The translations under genes and the position numbers were made by a program. Under the pieces are notes generated by a model, which saw only the letters and a program-made list of their open reading frames with translations, did not search any database and had not been told where the DNA came from. Shown piece after piece: positions 1 to 10,170 of a stretch of 64,000 nucleotides of DNA. The stretch comes from Sphingomonadales bacterium 39-57-19. GTDB lineage: Bacteria; Pseudomonadota; Alphaproteobacteria; Sphingomonadales; Sphingomonadaceae. Location of the stretch: NCBI GenBank assembly GCA_002282385.1, contig NCJG01000002.1, forward strand, positions 124,001 through 188,000, written 5' to 3'. Within the stretch, counting starts at the first letter, position 1; every line of letters starts with the position of its first letter.

Positions 1-2
1 CT

Positions 3-317
3 ATGGCCTTCGCCATCGTCGAACCAAGCGGTGAGCTTGTGCTGTTCCACAAGATGGACGGCACACAATATGGGTCCGATCTGGTCGCCCGCGAAAAGGC
101 GCGCACCGCGGCGCGCTTCAAGCGGAGCACGAAGGCGTTTTTCGATTCCATCGCCGGCGGACGCAACGCCGTGCTGAGCCTGCCGGGTGTGGTTGCCATT
201 GAAGGCGGCACGCCGATTGTCATCAATGGCCAAATCGTCGGCGCGATTGGCGTCAGCGGCGGAAGTTCCGAGCAGGATGGCGAAGTCGCCGCTGCGGCTT
301 TGATCGGGTTGGAATAA
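3..317 (+). CDS. GlcG/HbpS-family haem-binding-like protein, 3' part
   Basis: The frame is open to the left edge, so the gene probably begins before the window; the ATG at 3 is simply the first methionine seen. The 104 visible residues match the C-terminal two thirds of the GlcG/HbpS (DUF336) fold: an 'EKARTAA' helix, 'LSLPGVVAIEGGTPI' and the closing 'IVGAIGVSGGSSEQD' segment typical of the family. Members are about 135-165 residues and include a haem-binding extracellular sensor protein (HbpS) and the glycolate-cluster protein GlcG, whose role is unclear. Nothing in the neighbourhood narrows the function here. The family call is good; the ligand is unknown. Confidence 0.75.
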   Translation: MAFAIVEPSGELVLFHKMDGTQYGSDLVAREKARTAARFKRSTKAFFDSIAGGRNAVLSLPGVVAIEGGTPIVINGQIVGAIGVSGGSSEQDGEVAAAALIGLE

Positions 318-851
318 GTCCAAATACATCCCATCGCGCATTCCGCTGAGGAACCGGCGCTCCACCAACGTTTCGTGGCGTTTCTTTGTATGTGGGCAGC
401 TTTTGCCTGAGAGCAAAGATCGGACAACGGGATTTGGAAAACCGCGTTTCAATGTGACAGCTTGGAATGTCCCTTTATTGCCGGGCAAGTATTCGGTTCA
501 ACAAACCGCCCGGATACAAGATTAGCGTGAAATACTCCAATCGGAGACATGACCTTACAAGAAGCTGTCTGAACTGGCCAAGTTCACAATCGTCCGGTAG
601 CGCGGCTTCTAAATGTGCGTATGGCCGCCGCTGTCTAAATAGCGCGACGGGCACATTATTCCCACATCACTAGTAATAGAATGTCGAGAATGCGTCGCAA
701 ATTCGCAGAAAAAATTCGTTCACTGAACCCGTAAATCGCAAAAACAACCAACTTGGCGGCAAATTAGCTGGCGAGGCTTCATTGGCGGCTCTGGCGGCAG
801 GATGGCACACTCAGGATCTACGTAAAACGGCAAGTAGCCGCATCCAACCCC
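318..851. other. Gene-poor stretch, no supported feature
   Basis: About 530 bases follow the GlcG-like gene without a convincing reading frame. A 68-codon frame at 467-673 has no ribosome binding site and an unprotein-like composition. The DNA is less GC-rich than the flanks, with A-rich runs near 710-750, which suits acquired or decayed sequence. I see no tRNA, terminator or clear repeat in it. Confidence 0.5.
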
Positions 852-1118
852 TCAAATCTCTGCATTCAGCGCCCGGCTCTTGCGCAGCAGCCGATTTATT
901 TGCCTGCGCCACTCAATTGCCTCGGACGTGTAGACACCGTGCCTCAGCGCGTTCCTATTGCCCTTGGGCGCCCCCGAGCCCTGGGCCCCGCCATGCATTC
1001 GGCAACGCGCCCTGCCACGCGTCGCCGGCGCCTGGCAGAGCGCCCCCGCGCGCGTCTTGGCGCCGCAGCGCGGCGACTGCATCATTGGCCTAAAATTGCG
1101 CCGGTGCGGCCCGCTCAC
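852..1118 (-). CDS. Small HGGxSTG-type protein
   Basis: An 88-residue basic protein, starting at a GTG that overlaps the upstream gene's TGA (GTGA), so the two are probably translationally coupled. It carries the hallmark 'CRMHGG...GSGAPKGNRNALRHG' stretch in its middle, preceded by 'RCGAKTRAGALC'. The Cys residues and the Cys-x2-His at the motif could bind a metal (inference). Proteins of this type are recalled as small conserved proteins of alphaproteobacteria, often in accessory or phage-like DNA; their biochemical role is not established. The C-terminal 25 residues are a charged helix. Family call fairly sure, function unknown. Confidence 0.7.
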   Translation of the reverse strand: MSGPHRRNFRPMMQSPRCGAKTRAGALCQAPATRGRARCRMHGGAQGSGAPKGNRNALRHGVYTSEAIEWRRQINRLLRKSRALNAEI

Positions 1119-1849
1119 TGGCGCGCCTTCCCGCGCGTGGGCTTTTTCAAGTCCGCCACAGCCGCCGGCGCGTCTGGCCCCTCAATAACGGGCGGCGAGG
1201 TGGCCGGTGCGGCACTGGCTTCGCCCACCCCCACATTTCCGACGATGGCCTGCCCGCCACTCTCCACGTTCACCTGTCCTACCGTGATACTCTGCTGCTC
1301 CCCGCCGCGGTGCTTGGCGAGCGCATCCACGTGCCGCATGTACATGCCCATCATCCGCTCCGCCTGTGACAGAAAGACCTTCCGCGCCTCCAAACTCTGG
1401 TCATAGATCATCGCCCGCCTAAGGCACTCGACGGCCGCATTGTGCGTGCCAACCATCTGCGCGCTCAGCATGCCCTCGATCCCGTCCGCCGGTCCGACGC
1501 TCTCAAACAGGTCAATGGCCTTGACGTACAATGCGTCGCGCTGTGTATCGCCGATCGCCGGTGGCATGGGAATTAGGCTCAAGATTTCCGTCAACTTGGC
1601 GATCTCGACGTCATTTCTGTTGCAGTATGCCACGCTGTCAAAGCGTTCCAGCTTGAAGGGTGGCAGGCGCCCCGAGAGCCGCTCTCTCTCCTCGATTGGC
1701 TTTGCGGGGGCGGGGTTGGCTAATGCCCCTTGCGGATTGAGGGTCGCGAGTTCGCGCTCACCCCCACCAACGTCGCTCGTCTGCGCGGGGGTAGCTCCCC
1801 CGTCAATATTTTCGGGCGTCAAAAATTTACGTCTACTGCGTGCGGCCAT
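1115..1849 (-). CDS. Hypothetical protein upstream of the HGGxSTG gene
   Basis: A 244-residue protein of unknown function. The ATG at 1849 is preferred over the adjacent GTG because GGAGAG lies five bases upstream of it. The N-terminal 70 residues are basic and low-complexity; the middle (about 75-180) looks helical and contains 'MVGTHNAAVECLRRAMIYDQ' and 'AERMMGMYMRHVDALAKHR'. A glycine/valine stretch 'SITVGQVNVESGGQAIVGNV' follows and the tail is Ala/Pro-rich. It overlaps the next gene by four bases. The pairing resembles a recurrent two-gene unit in sphingomonads (recollection, not checked). No catalytic motif is visible. Confidence 0.6.
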   Translation of the reverse strand: MAARSRRKFLTPENIDGGATPAQTSDVGGGERELATLNPQGALANPAPAKPIEERERLSGRLPPFKLERFDSVAYCNRNDVEIAKLTEILSLIPMPPAIGDTQRDALYVKAIDLFESVGPADGIEGMLSAQMVGTHNAAVECLRRAMIYDQSLEARKVFLSQAERMMGMYMRHVDALAKHRGGEQQSITVGQVNVESGGQAIVGNVGVGEASAAPATSPPVIEGPDAPAAVADLKKPTRGKARQ

Positions 1850-2404
1850 CACGGCTCTCCTGCGTCAAAAAATGGTGATTTGAGATTAGAGCGTGTGTCC
1901 AGTCGCGCACGCTAGTGCCGCCGGTCGCAACAAAGTGGGGTGACCACTGTCGCGTCTACTGGGCATGGGCAGCATATACCAAAAAAGCGCCACCCCCGCA
2001 ATGGGTGGGCAGTGCAATAATTGCGCCCCTGCGCGCGGTACACACGGCCAAGAAATAGTCCTCGCGCGCGGGCGCGAGGCACCTCTACTGTGCAAGAGGT
2101 TGTTTTGTATCTTTGCGCGGCGGCCTCACCGCACGCCACTGAATGTGGGTCAAAGAGCTCTTTGACGTCGCGGTCATCACCGGCCATGCATGCCCCATGT
2201 CCATCGGCCCCAACGCACCCGAAATTATCAAGTTCGTTACACACGCGGCCTGAGCGATCGCGCTGGAACAGCAGTGGACGTAGAACGTGGATCACGGGGG
2301 TACAACCGCGTGTACGTTGGGTGCCCACAATAGCACGCCGTCCCACAAAAACTCGGCTTGGATTTCCATTTCCCCGAAGGAATGGATTTAACTTTTGAGA
2401 GTAA
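1850..2404. other. Gene-poor stretch between accessory pair and tRNA-Lys
   Basis: This holds the putative promoter of the minus-strand pair, then about 500 bases that open in several frames on both strands (up to 144 codons). None of these frames has a ribosome binding site, and their products are rich in Cys, Arg and His in a way typical of non-coding GC-rich DNA. Small inverted repeats are visible (for example CCACCC/GGGTGG near 1990-2007 and a CG-rich run near 2060-2080). I do not call a gene. The position beside a tRNA 3' end makes a remnant of integrated DNA plausible. Confidence 0.45.
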
Positions 2405-2480
<76 letters not shown>

Positions 2481-2567
2481 CCATTTCGGGCTGGCCAGAT
2501 GCGCAGGCCCGTTTGGAGCGCCGCCTTTGATGGGTTTTGCGGCCTTTGTCAAGCATGACAAAGCGAC

Positions 2568-3680
2568 TTATTGGAATTGTCCACGCTTTGCGCCCGGGTG
2601 GCGCTCGATGGACATCATGATTCCCACGCACAGCATCATGGTCAGCATGGATGACCCCCCGTGGCTGACAAAAGGCAGGGGAATGCCTGCGACCGGCGCA
2701 AGGCCCACAACCATCAACAGGTTGATCATGATATAGAAGAAAATGGTGCAGGTCAGGCCGGCGGCGACGAGCTGCCCGTACCGCGTCTTGCTCTGCATCG
2801 CGACATTGAGGCCCCAGCGCATGAGCAGATAGTACATGAACAGAATGAAAAATCCGCCGACGATGCCCCATTCTTCGGCCATGGTGGCAAAGACGAAGTC
2901 GGTATGTCCTTCGGGTAAATAATCGAGATGGCTTTGTGTGCCGTTGCCAAAGCCTTTGCCGAATATGCCGCCTGACCCGATCGCGATTTTCGACTGGGTG
3001 ATATGATAGCCTGCACCAAGCGGATCATTTTCCGGGTTGAGGAAAATCAGAACGCGGTCCTGCTGGTAGGCCTTTAATCCAAAGAAAAACACCAATGGCG
3101 CAAGAACGGCGACGCCCACGCCCGCGCTGATGAAATATATGAGCGGAAGGCCCGCCATGAAGCCAACGACGCCCAGGCCGAAGGCATATGCAATGGCGGC
3201 GTCGAAATCCGGCTGAATGATAACCAAAATGCTTGGCAGCAGCAGGATAGCCCCCAGCGGCCAAATGGCGTCAAATCCATATATGCGGTTCGGTGGAAGC
3301 CGGTCGAAAAACCATGCAGCGGCAAGAACCATCACCGGCTTCATCAGCTCCGATGGCTGAAGCGTGATGATGCCAAGATTGATCCAGCGTTGGCTGCCGC
3401 CGCCGACAAAGCCCATAAGCTGCACCACCACCAGCAGGACGAGCAGCAATAGGTATAAAGGAAAAGTCATCGACTTCCAGAATTCAAGCTTCATCCGCGA
3501 CATCGCGATGGCCATGGCCAGCAGGACCACGAACCGGATGACATGCTTTCCGGCCCATGGTTCAAAATGACCACCTGCTGCCGAATAAAGGACAGTCGCG
3601 CCAAAGCCGACCAAGGCCGACAATATGAAAATCACGCGCCACGGCAGCGCTGCGATCGGGGCAGGGACTATGCCGTTCAT
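2568..3680 (-). CDS. rodA: Rod shape-determining SEDS protein RodA
   Basis: A 370-residue SEDS-family membrane protein, the peptidoglycan glycosyltransferase of the elongasome that works with PBP2. It has about ten hydrophobic segments, the family signature 'NPENDPLGAGYHITQSKIAIGSGG' in the extracytoplasmic part, 'HTDFVFATMAEEWG' after it, and the conserved closing 'PLPFVSHGGSSML'. Length is normal. The ATG overlaps the TGA of the PBP2 gene (ATGA), so it is the last member of the mreB-mreC-mreD-mrdA-rodA operon. An 87-base gap separates its stop from the tRNA-Lys gene. Confidence 0.96.
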   Translation of the reverse strand: MNGIVPAPIAALPWRVIFILSALVGFGATVLYSAAGGHFEPWAGKHVIRFVVLLAMAIAMSRMKLEFWKSMTFPLYLLLLVLLVVVQLMGFVGGGSQRWINLGIITLQPSELMKPVMVLAAAWFFDRLPPNRIYGFDAIWPLGAILLLPSILVIIQPDFDAAIAYAFGLGVVGFMAGLPLIYFISAGVGVAVLAPLVFFFGLKAYQQDRVLIFLNPENDPLGAGYHITQSKIAIGSGGIFGKGFGNGTQSHLDYLPEGHTDFVFATMAEEWGIVGGFFILFMYYLLMRWGLNVAMQSKTRYGQLVAAGLTCTIFFYIMINLLMVVGLAPVAGIPLPFVSHGGSSMLTMMLCVGIMMSIERHPGAKRGQFQ

Positions 3681-5584
3681 GTCGTCGGATCCAGCGGCGG
3701 GGGTGCCGCCGGTTGACCTTGGAAGGCCGCATATTTGGATGCCATACGCTGTTCGATATTGCCGCCCCAGCCAGCTTCGAGGGCCTCCAACGAAGCCATC
3801 GCTTTTTCCCGGTCATAGAGGAACGTCAGAACGTCTTTCGCGATCGGTGCGGCGGCACGCGCGCCGCCCATGCCATGTTCAATAACGACTGACGCGCCAT
3901 AGCGTGGGTTATCGACGGGCGCGAAGCACACGAACAGGCCGTGGTCGCGATATTTCCACGCGCCCGATTGCCCACGCTGCGATCCTGCAATGCGGCGCAC
4001 TTGCGCGGTGCCGGTTTTCCCGGCCATCGCGATACCCGGAATGTCCAGCCGGCTGCGTACCGCGGTGCCATCGCCGTTGACGACGCGGTTCATGCCTTCG
4101 CGTACGACGGCCAAATGTTCTTCAGGGAAGTTGAGCCTGCCCGGCGCCGGGCGTTTTTTGAGGATGATTTCAGGTTGAATGTTCAGACCCGATGCGATGC
4201 GCGCTGCCATCATCGCCAATTGGAATGGGCTAACCGAAACATAGCCCTGCCCAATGGTCGCATTCAGCGTGTCAGATTCGCTCCACTTTTGATCATATTT
4301 GCGCATTTTCCATGCGCTGTCGGGAATGGTGCCATATCGTTGCGACGGAAAGGGAAGGGGGAATTCCTGCCCCAGACCAAGCGCCTTTGAAAATGGTGCA
4401 ATCGCGTCATAGCCAATACGGCGGCCCATCGCATAGAAATAGGTGTTGCAGCTTTTCATCAGCGCGTCGGCCATGTTCATCGGGCCATGGCGACCGAGAC
4501 ATTTGAACACGCGATTACCCAGCCGATATCCCCCGCCACACACAACGGTTTCTTCGGGATCGATGCCATGATGCAGCATCGCAAGCGCAGCCGCTGGTTT
4601 CACTGTCGACCCCGGCGGATATAGCCCCTGCAATGCTTTGTTGAGCATCGGAATATGGTCATCCGAATTCAGCATTTTCCATTCGACGCGGCCAATGCCA
4701 TCGGAAAAGCTGTTGGGATCATAGCATGGCATCGACGCCATCGTCAGTATGTCGCCCGTCAGGCAATCGAATATCACCACGGAACCGGATTCCAGCCCAA
4801 GTCGGCGCGCGGCATAATTGTGCAGGTCGATATCGATGGTCAGTTGAACGGGTTTTCCCGGTATGTCTGGCCGGGTGGCCAAATCGCGGACGATCTTGCC
4901 GCGGGCGGTGACTTCGGTGCGCTTTGCACCGGGTTCGCCTTGCAAGCGGTCCTCAAGCGTCTTTTCGAGGCCATCCTTGCCGACCTTGAAACCCGGGGTA
5001 ATCAGCAGCGGGTTTTTGTTCTTCTGATACTCTTCGGCCGACACCGTGCCCACATAGCCGATGAGATGGCCAACGGCCGCACCGCTTGGGTAGAAACGCG
5101 AATAACCCTGCCGTGGGCTGACCCCGGGCAGGTCGGGCAGACGCACGCTGACGGCGGCGAAGCGTTCATAATCGAGTCCGTCTGCCACCTGAACAGGTTG
5201 AAAGCCCTGCGCCAATTTCAACTCTCGATGAATGCGGTCCACATCGTCGGTCGACAAGGCCAGCAGCTCCGCCAGCGTCTTGACGGTCTGTTCTTTATTG
5301 GCGAGCCGGTCGGGGATGATGTCTACCCGAAAATCCGCACGATTGGTTGCGATGGGTTTGCCATAGCGGTCAACGAACCAACCGCGACGTGGCGGGATGA
5401 TGGTGAGGTTGACCCGGTTGCTTTCGGCAAGCAGCTTATATTTCTCGTTATCGGCCACGGCGATATAGGACATACGCGCTGCAACGGTCAGGCCGATCGC
5501 TGCCTGCACGCCGCCTACAAAAGCGGCACGGCGGGTGAACGTGAAATCAAGCTGTCCTGATGTAACCTGTTTTTCGACCTTCAT
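3677..5584 (-). CDS. mrdA: Penicillin-binding protein 2 (elongasome transpeptidase)
   Basis: A class B penicillin-binding protein that cross-links peptidoglycan during side-wall growth. I place the start at 5584 (635 residues), where the ATG overlaps the mreD TGA, rather than at an upstream methionine inside mreD. An N-terminal membrane anchor is followed by the non-penicillin-binding dimerisation domain and the transpeptidase domain with all three motifs: STVK (active Ser near residue 326), SCN (near 378) and KTG (near 523). The Pro-rich C-terminus is unremarkable. Coupled to mreD upstream and rodA downstream. Confidence 0.96.
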   Translation of the reverse strand: MKVEKQVTSGQLDFTFTRRAAFVGGVQAAIGLTVAARMSYIAVADNEKYKLLAESNRVNLTIIPPRRGWFVDRYGKPIATNRADFRVDIIPDRLANKEQTVKTLAELLALSTDDVDRIHRELKLAQGFQPVQVADGLDYERFAAVSVRLPDLPGVSPRQGYSRFYPSGAAVGHLIGYVGTVSAEEYQKNKNPLLITPGFKVGKDGLEKTLEDRLQGEPGAKRTEVTARGKIVRDLATRPDIPGKPVQLTIDIDLHNYAARRLGLESGSVVIFDCLTGDILTMASMPCYDPNSFSDGIGRVEWKMLNSDDHIPMLNKALQGLYPPGSTVKPAAALAMLHHGIDPEETVVCGGGYRLGNRVFKCLGRHGPMNMADALMKSCNTYFYAMGRRIGYDAIAPFSKALGLGQEFPLPFPSQRYGTIPDSAWKMRKYDQKWSESDTLNATIGQGYVSVSPFQLAMMAARIASGLNIQPEIILKKRPAPGRLNFPEEHLAVVREGMNRVVNGDGTAVRSRLDIPGIAMAGKTGTAQVRRIAGSQRGQSGAWKYRDHGLFVCFAPVDNPRYGASVVIEHGMGGARAAAPIAKDVLTFLYDREKAMASLEALEAGWGGNIEQRMASKYAAFQGQPAAPPPLDPTT

Positions 5585-6135
5585 GTTGCCAATCGCCAGC
5601 TGTCGAGACGCGCGCATATGCGCACGGCCAGCGGATATAGCAATATGGACAATATGATCTGCGGAATCAAAACAGCGGGATCAGGCGCGGCGTGCGCCAT
5701 GCCCGCAATCCACAAGCCACCCAACAGCACCCCTGCAATTAAGACGGCGGCAATAAGCCAATCCTGAATATGATCGCGCCAGATAGCCCGCGCATCGATA
5801 ATCTCGATGCTGAGAATAGCGAGCGACCATAGCAATCCCGCGCTGCCAAAGGGTTGGCCACTGAACACATCATCCATCAAACCAAATGGCACGCCGGACC
5901 AAACGGGCAGGAGGCCGGGACGCATCAGACGCCAGCTTAAGAACATCAACAGTCCGAGTGGCGGCAACAGGGGTTCTTCGGTGAAAATCGGCAACGCCGT
6001 AATCATCGATGCAATAGCGACCGACGTAATGGGAATGGCCAGCATCTTGAGCAGCGATTGTTCGCGGTCAAAACGGGATTCATATTCCCGTGCCGGACGG
6101 GTGGGCAGGCGAATGGTCGTCACCGGAATTTTCAT
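5581..6135 (-). CDS. mreD: Rod shape-determining protein MreD
   Basis: A 184-residue inner-membrane protein with about five hydrophobic helices, fourth-from-last in the elongasome operon. MreD is poorly conserved in sequence, so the call rests on size, topology, the 'LLPPLGLLMFLSWRLMRPGLLP' and 'LPVWSGVPFGLMDDVFSGQPFG' type segments seen in alphaproteobacterial MreD, and above all its place between mreC and mrdA. Both ends overlap their neighbours by four bases (ATGA), pointing to translational coupling. It is thought to link MreC and PBP2/RodA to the MreB cytoskeleton. Confidence 0.92.
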   Translation of the reverse strand: MKIPVTTIRLPTRPAREYESRFDREQSLLKMLAIPITSVAIASMITALPIFTEEPLLPPLGLLMFLSWRLMRPGLLPVWSGVPFGLMDDVFSGQPFGSAGLLWSLAILSIEIIDARAIWRDHIQDWLIAAVLIAGVLLGGLWIAGMAHAAPDPAVLIPQIILSILLYPLAVRICARLDSWRLAT

Positions 6136-7034
6136 TCCGCAACTTCCTTGGTTTCACCGTCAGGCGCCACCGCCTGCTGTGCCGCGCGTGCTTCGCCCTG
6201 ATATGGTCGTATCACCACGGCATAAGGCGTGTTGCCCGGGTCGGCATAGGGTATCGCCAACGCCCCATCGCTGGTTTTTTTGATGACGCGCGCGAAAGGA
6301 ATATTGGGCGGATACAGCCCGCCATTGCCCGACGTCACAATGACGTCGCCGACCTTGAACGGGCTTTCGCCCAAGTTCAACGGCTTGATCAGCACCGTGC
6401 CATTGCCAAGGCCCGCCGAGAAGGCGGGCAGGCCATCGCTTGCGCGCATGACAGGGACCAGATTTTCGGCGTCGGTGACGAGAAGAATACGTGCCGTTGT
6501 CGGGCCCGTTTCGATAACGCGGCCAATCAATCCGGAAGGGCCGCGCACGGGTTGCGCGCGCTCCACGCCAAAGTTGCGGCCGATGGACAATGTGGCCACG
6601 CGCCGCGTGCTGGATGAGGTTGAGCTAATCAGGCGGCCCACGGCGACTTGGCTCTCGCCGTCCTCGGACAATTTCAGCAATCCGCGCAACCGCGCATTTT
6701 CGACGCGCAGCGCTTGCGCCTCGATCAGCTTTTTCCGGTTGGCCTTGGCTTGCTTTTGAAGCGCGGCATTTTGGGAAGCTGCGTTGATATACGCCGCCGC
6801 GGTCGCATTCATGTTCTGCGCCGACCGGCGGACATTGCTGAACATACGCGCGACCGGCGCTGTTATTTCGGCACCTGCGGCACGAAGCGCGGAAAAGCCG
6901 GCAGGATCAGCCACCGATATGGCCAGCAACAAGGCAGCAACCATCGTTCCTGCAATCGCGACGACATAGGTCACGAACAGGCCATATTGCGCCTTTCGGG
7001 AAAATCCGGGGCGCCGGTGTTTGGGCGGCGCCAT
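6132..7034 (-). CDS. mreC: Rod shape-determining protein MreC
   Basis: A 300-residue periplasmic scaffold anchored by one N-terminal transmembrane helix (about residues 18-42), followed by a coiled-coil region (about 70-120, rich in Ala, Lys, Glu) and the two beta-barrel subdomains of MreC, with 'GRNFGVERAQPVRGPSGLIGRV' and 'VGDVIVTSGNGGLYPP' as recognisable family segments. It interacts with PBP2 and MreB. The gap to mreB is 13 bases and its stop overlaps mreD's ATG. The C-terminal 25 residues are a charged tail. Confidence 0.95.
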   Translation of the reverse strand: MAPPKHRRPGFSRKAQYGLFVTYVVAIAGTMVAALLLAISVADPAGFSALRAAGAEITAPVARMFSNVRRSAQNMNATAAAYINAASQNAALQKQAKANRKKLIEAQALRVENARLRGLLKLSEDGESQVAVGRLISSTSSSTRRVATLSIGRNFGVERAQPVRGPSGLIGRVIETGPTTARILLVTDAENLVPVMRASDGLPAFSAGLGNGTVLIKPLNLGESPFKVGDVIVTSGNGGLYPPNIPFARVIKKTSDGALAIPYADPGNTPYAVVIRPYQGEARAAQQAVAPDGETKEVAE

Positions 7035-7047
7035 GCTGAGACCTAGA

Positions 7048-8088
<1,041 letters not shown>

Positions 8089-8248
8089 TTAATTTCCACC
8101 CAATCCGTTTTGGAGAGACTCCTTTGGAGCGCGTCCAAATAATCGCGCGGTCCTAGCGGAATTTGCTGTTTTTAAAAACAGATATTTGGCTGGAGTGCGA
8201 ACGATTAAGGAGTCGCTTGGGCTGTGCGCTTGGGCTAGGAACCTGCAT
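8089..8248. promoter_or_regulatory. Divergent promoter region mreB / mutL
   Basis: The two genes point away from each other and share this 160-base stretch, so both transcripts should start here. AT-rich blocks occur near 8160-8190. I cannot assign -35/-10 boxes confidently. Confidence 0.5.
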
Positions 8249-10081
8249 ATGTCAATAAGAAGACTCCCCGAAAATCTGGTCAACCGCATAGCCGCCGGTG
8301 AAGTGGTGGAAAGACCAGCCAGCGCGTTAAAAGAGCTGGTCGAAAACGCCATCGATTCGGGCGCCCGTAATATTTCGGTGCGGCTGGGTGCAGGCGGCAT
8401 CGACTTGGTCGAAGTCACCGACGATGGCTGCGGCATGTCGCCTGCCGACATGGCGCTGGCGTTGGAACGCCACGCGACGTCGAAACTGCCCGATGAAGAT
8501 ATCGAAATGGTGTCGACTTTGGGTTTCCGGGGGGAGGCTTTGCCATCAATCGCCAGCGTGTCCAAAATGACGCTCGAAAGCAGGCCCGCTGGCGCCGAAG
8601 GCTGGACGCGGACGGTGGACCATGGCGTCGTGACAGGTGAGGGGCCAGCCGCACTGCCGCAGGGCACACGCGTTCGCGTTGAAAATCTGTTTGGCAATGT
8701 CCCCGCCCGCCGCAAATTCCTGCGCAGTGCGCGTGCCGAATATGCCGCCGCGCTCGACGCCATGAAGCGGCTGGCGATGGCGCGGCCGGACATTGGCTTT
8801 ACCGTTGAGCATGACGGCCGGCGCGTGTTGGCGGTGCAACCCACCAGCGCACGGCCCGAACGCGTGGCCGCGCTGACCAGCGGGGAGCTTATCGACAACA
8901 GCGTGGCACTTGATTTTGAACGCGAAGGCGTGCGGTTTGGTGGGGTGGCGAGCCTGCCCACCTATAATCGCGGTGTTGCCGACCACCAGTTCCTGTTCGT
9001 CAATGGCCGTCCGGTAAAGGACCGCCTGCTGATTGGCGCTGTGCGCGGCGCTTATGCCGAAATGCTGGCGCGGGACCGGCATGCGGTGGTGGCGCTGTTC
9101 ATTGATCTGCCGCCAACGCAGGTCGACGTAAATGTGCATCCGGCCAAGACAGAAGTCCGCTTTCGCGAACCGGCGTTAATCCGCGGCATGATCATATCGG
9201 GGCTGCGCCATGCGCTGGACCAGTCCGGTTTCCGCGCGGTGCAACGACCATCGGCGGACGCGCTTGCCGCATGGCAGCAGGAACCGATCCAGACCGCACA
9301 AGGCGACATTTTTTCTGCGCCTGCCGCCACGATTGGATCTGGCTATCAGGGGCAATATGGCCAGCGTCCGACTTATCCGTCGGCATATGAAAACCGCAGC
9401 AGCTTTGCCGACTTGGGCGCTATCCCCGGCGAAGACCTTGCGCCTTTATGGGGCAGGGCCGCCGTCGCCCACGAACCTGTGCCCGAACGCGCTAGCCACC
9501 CGCTTGGCGTCGCGCGCGGGCAAGTGGCCAACACCTATATTGTTGCCGAAGCCGAAGACGGCCTCGTTATTGTTGACCAACATGCCGCGCATGAACGGCT
9601 GGTGCTCGAACGAATGCGCAAGGCAATGGCGGCGGCAGGCGGAGCAGTGCCTTCGCAAGCGTTGTTGCTGCCGCAAGTCGTTGAACTCGACGAGCCCGCC
9701 TGCGACCGGCTGGAGGCGCGCGCCGATGAACTGTCCGCATTTGGGTTGGACCTCGAACGCTTTGGCCCCGCCGCCATGCTGGTGCGCGCCACGCCCGCCG
9801 TGCTGGGCGATGGCGATGCCAAGGGATTGCTGGAGGATCTGGCCGACGACCTTGCCGCCTATGACGAAGCCTTGTCGTTGAAAGAACGCATCGACCATGT
9901 CGCCGCAACGATGGCCTGCCACGGCTCCGTCCGCGCTGGCCGTGTCTTGTCCGTCACCGAAATGAACGCACTCCTGCGCGAAATGGAAGTCACGCCGCAC
10001 AGCGGCCAATGCAACCACGGCCGGCCAACTTGGGTGAAGTTGGCATTGGGCGATGTGGAGAAACTTTTCGGACGGAAGTGA
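8249..10081 (+). CDS. mutL: DNA mismatch repair protein MutL
   Basis: A 610-residue GHKL ATPase that couples MutS mismatch recognition to strand incision. I start it at the ATG at 8249, which gives the classical N-terminus 'MSIRRLPENLVNRIAAGEVV'; an upstream in-frame start adds 21 unconserved residues. ATPase motifs include 'ELVENAIDSGA', 'DDGCGM' and 'GFRGEAL'. The C-terminal dimerisation domain carries 'DQHAAHERLVLE' near residue 442, the metal-binding endonuclease motif of MutL from bacteria lacking MutH, and ends with 'CNHGRPTWV'. It is probably monocistronic and divergent from mreB. Confidence 0.97.
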   Translation: MSIRRLPENLVNRIAAGEVVERPASALKELVENAIDSGARNISVRLGAGGIDLVEVTDDGCGMSPADMALALERHATSKLPDEDIEMVSTLGFRGEALPSIASVSKMTLESRPAGAEGWTRTVDHGVVTGEGPAALPQGTRVRVENLFGNVPARRKFLRSARAEYAAALDAMKRLAMARPDIGFTVEHDGRRVLAVQPTSARPERVAALTSGELIDNSVALDFEREGVRFGGVASLPTYNRGVADHQFLFVNGRPVKDRLLIGAVRGAYAEMLARDRHAVVALFIDLPPTQVDVNVHPAKTEVRFREPALIRGMIISGLRHALDQSGFRAVQRPSADALAAWQQEPIQTAQGDIFSAPAATIGSGYQGQYGQRPTYPSAYENRSSFADLGAIPGEDLAPLWGRAAVAHEPVPERASHPLGVARGQVANTYIVAEAEDGLVIVDQHAAHERLVLERMRKAMAAAGGAVPSQALLLPQVVELDEPACDRLEARADELSAFGLDLERFGPAAMLVRATPAVLGDGDAKGLLEDLADDLAAYDEALSLKERIDHVAATMACHGSVRAGRVLSVTEMNALLREMEVTPHSGQCNHGRPTWVKLALGDVEKLFGRK

Positions 10082-10170
10082 ATAGCTTCGCTTTGTAGAG
10101 TTAATGCGCGGCTAAGACGATCTGCTTGTGGCTGCGCCCGCCCTCGCGTCGACGTGAAACCACACGCTCT

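Noticed and set aside
467-673. 68-codon frame on the plus strand
   Set aside because: No ribosome binding site, unprotein-like composition, isolated in low-coding DNA.
900-1883. Long plus-strand frames across the HGGxSTG pair
   Set aside because: They mirror the minus-strand genes, are rich in Pro/Arg/Cys, and lack start signals; the minus frames have recognisable motifs.
1912-2398. Frames of 125-144 codons on both strands before tRNA-Lys
   Set aside because: Composition typical of random GC-rich DNA, no ribosome binding site, no recognisable motif.
318-2404. Intact integrated element at tRNA-Lys
   Set aside because: No integrase and no copy of the tRNA 3' end found in the stretch, so only a remnant is considered.
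4655-5560. 301-codon frame opposite mrdA
   Set aside because: Shadow of the PBP2 gene, whose three catalytic motifs are in the other strand.
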